The notes below the pieces were generated by a model. It worked only from the letters and a program-made list of their open reading frames with translations, made no database searches and was not told the origin of the DNA. A stretch of DNA of 31,455 nucleotides from Amphimedon queenslandica (lineage: Eukaryota > Porifera > Demospongiae > Haplosclerida > Niphatidae): NCBI RefSeq assembly GCF_000090795.2, contig NW_003546249.1:197935-229389 (forward strand), read 5' to 3'. The position numbers were made by a program, and so were the translations under genes. Positions within the stretch are counted from its first letter, which is position 1. Each line of letters starts with the position of its first letter. Shown here one piece after another: positions 29,560 through 31,455 of this stretch.

Positions 29560-31455
29560 TGAGGCAGTGAGAGAAGACTGATGGTGTCGCAAAAAGACCA
29601 GGAAGATGGTGTAGTAGTGAGAGTAGAGACATGGTGTGGCAATGATAGCTGGCAAATGGTGGGTATTGACAGCAGGCAGATAGTGAGGCTGTTATACAAT
29701 GAGATGGTGTGGCAGTGAGAGCAGGGAGATGGTGTGGAATTGAGAGCAGGGAGATCGTGTGGCAGTAAAAGCAGGGAGTTGCTGTGGAAGTGAGAGCAGG
29801 AGACAGTTGGCAGCGACACCAGGGAGATGGTGAAACACTGAGAACAGTGAGTTAGTTGGGACTGAAAGCAGAAAAATGGTAAAGCAGTGAAAGTAGGGTT
29901 TGTGTGCCTGTGAGGGTAGGGAGACGGTATGGCACTGATAGTAGGGAGATGGTGAAGCAATGAGATCGGGATAATGGTGTGGCAGTTAAAGCAGTGAGAT
30001 GGTGGGACAATGACAGCAGGGAGATGGTGTGGCATTGACAGCAGGGAGATAGTGCGGCAGCGATAGCAGCAAGATGGTGTGAAAGTCATAAGAGAGTTTG
30101 TCGCAGTGAGAGCAGGGACTTGGTGAAGCACATATTGTAGGGACACGGTGAGGCATATAAGCAGGGATTTTGTGTGGCAGTAACAGCAGAGTAAGCAGTG
30201 AAGGCAGGGAGATGGTTTGGCAGTAAGGACTAGGAGGTGGCATGGCTGTGATAGCTGGGACATATTGAAGCAATGAGAGCATGAAGACGGTGTAGCATTA
30301 ACAGCTGAGAGATTGTGTGGCAATGAGAGCAGGAAAATGGTGTGGTAGTGAGAGCATGGAGATTGTGATTCAATAGGAGCATGGACATGGTGTTGCAATG
30401 AGAGTTGGATGATAGTGCGAAAGGGTGGGCAGGGAGATGGTCAGGCAGAGACAGCAGGAAGTTTGGTGTGGCAGTGAGAGCAGAGAATTGTTGTGGCATT
30501 GAGAGGGGCATAATGGTGTGGACGGGAAAGCAGGGAAATGGTCTGGCAGTGATATCATGGATTTTGTGTGGCATTTGGAGCAGAGATTTGGTGTGGCAGT
30601 GAGAGATCGAAGGTGTAGCAGTGAAAGCAGGCAGATGGTGAGGTAGTGAAAGCAGATAATAGGGGTGGCAATGATGGCAGGGAGATGGCGGGACACTGGT
30701 AGCAGTGATATGGTGTGGCAGTGAGATGAAAAAATGGTGAGGCTGTAAGAGGTAAGGCAATGAGAGATTGGAATATGTGTGACAGTGAAAGCAATGAGAT
30801 TGTGGTACAATAAAAGGAGGGAGATGATACGGCAATGAGAACAGAGATTGTATGGAAGGGCAAGCAAATTGTGTGGCATTGAGAGAAGGTAATTGATACA
30901 GTTGCAGTGAGAGCAAGAAGCCTGTGTGGCAGTGCGAACAGGGAAATGATGTGGCTGCGAGAGCAGGGAGTTGGTGACGCAGTTAAGACAGATGGTGTAA
31001 AGTGAGACCAGAAAACAAGTTCGGCAGTAAGAGCAATGATATGTTGTGGCAGTGATAGGAGAAAGATAGTGTGGCAAAGAGAGAAGGGATAAGGCATGAG
31101 ACTTGGTGTGGCTGTGAGAGATGGCCGCTGGTGTGGCAGTGAGAGCAAAGAGATTGTGTGGCAGTAAGAAAAAGATGGTGTGGCCGTAAGAGCAGAGAGA
31201 TGGTGTGGCAGTGAGAACAGCGATAATGGGTGACAGTGAGATTATGTAGATGGTGAAGCAGTGGGAGAGGGATAATTGCGTTGTAATGAGAGCAGGTAAA
31301 TGGTGTGGCACTGAGAGCTGGAAGATGGTGTGGCAGCGAGAGCGGAATGATGGTGAGGCAGTGAGAGCAAAATGATAGCGCTGCAGGGACATGGTGAGGC
31401 AGTGGGAGTAGTTATGTGATGTGGCTATGAGAGCAGGGTAATTGTTTGGCAGTGA
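29560..31455 (+). repeat. Minisatellite M block 5, running off the window
   Basis: About 75 degenerate 25-bp units in plus orientation, best preserved near 29700-29760. The minus strand has long overlapping open frames (up to 340 codons) rich in His, Ser, Leu, Pro, Thr and Cys. They repeat every 25 residues because 25 is not a multiple of three and no frame of that strand contains a stop. I regard them as composition artefacts. Confidence 0.9.

Noticed and set aside
29547..31392. Long minus-strand open frames (283 and 340 codons) as protein genes
   Set aside because: They lie entirely inside the 25-bp minisatellite, overlap each other in different frames and show only the 25-residue periodicity expected from a stop-free unit.

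Overview
This window is AT-rich eukaryotic DNA made almost entirely of repeats and decayed mobile-element genes. No intact gene was found. The reading frames that can be recognised are gag-pol of a Ty1/copia retrotransposon, an rve-type integrase with very short introns, a RING-like protein, DUF6589, a RecQ-like helicase and a PHD finger. This mix resembles repeat-rich genomes of sponges (Amphimedon-like demosponges) or cnidarians. The sponge assignment is an inference from gene-family flavour only and has low confidence.

Layout. 1-7.5 kb: a graveyard of single-copy-looking pseudogenes. These are a PHD-finger fragment (-, about 1.02-1.26 kb), a DUF6589 gene (+, about 2.59-3.90 kb), a RecQ-like helicase (-, 4.09-5.34 kb) and a 230-bp foldback element (6.83-7.06 kb). 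7.5-31.4 kb: a mosaic of two tandem-repeat families. M is a 25-bp minisatellite with core GGCAGTGAGAGCAGGGAGAT. S is a satellite of about 119 bp with a TGATCAGTCACT core. Blocks in present + orientation are M+ (7.48-7.77), S+ (9.51-12.56), M+ (12.58-13.60), S- (14.32-14.92), S- (21.51-21.82), M- (21.82-22.29), S+ (22.29-25.11), M- (25.12-25.45), S- (28.18-29.56) and M+ (29.56 to the window end).

Three kinds of element are embedded in the satellites. (1) One copia element is split in two. Its 5' LTR, gag, protease, integrase and the edge of RT lie on the - strand at 25446-28176. The rest of RT, RNase H and the 3' LTR lie on the + strand at 7773-9511. The two outer LTR ends carry the same 5-bp target duplication (AGAAG), and the two halves stop at the same codon. 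A single insertion was therefore broken by an inversion of about 17.7 kb (7773-25445). (2) A 6.58-kb unit (14923-21505) has 2.4-kb inverted arms, each carrying a decayed DDE integrase gene, and a RING-like gene in the spacer. It sits in satellite S with a probable 6-bp target duplication and looks like a DNA transposon of a poorly described type. (3) A 397-bp hAT-like non-autonomous element (12709-13105) has a perfect 8-bp target duplication, and a second TIR element of about 630 bp lies at 13664-14292.

How they relate. The satellites came first, because copia, the 6.6-kb unit and the hAT-like element all sit inside them with target duplications made of satellite sequence. The inversion came after the copia insertion. 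The copia termini, primer-binding site, TATA box and poly(A) signal can still be read, but every coding region here is broken.
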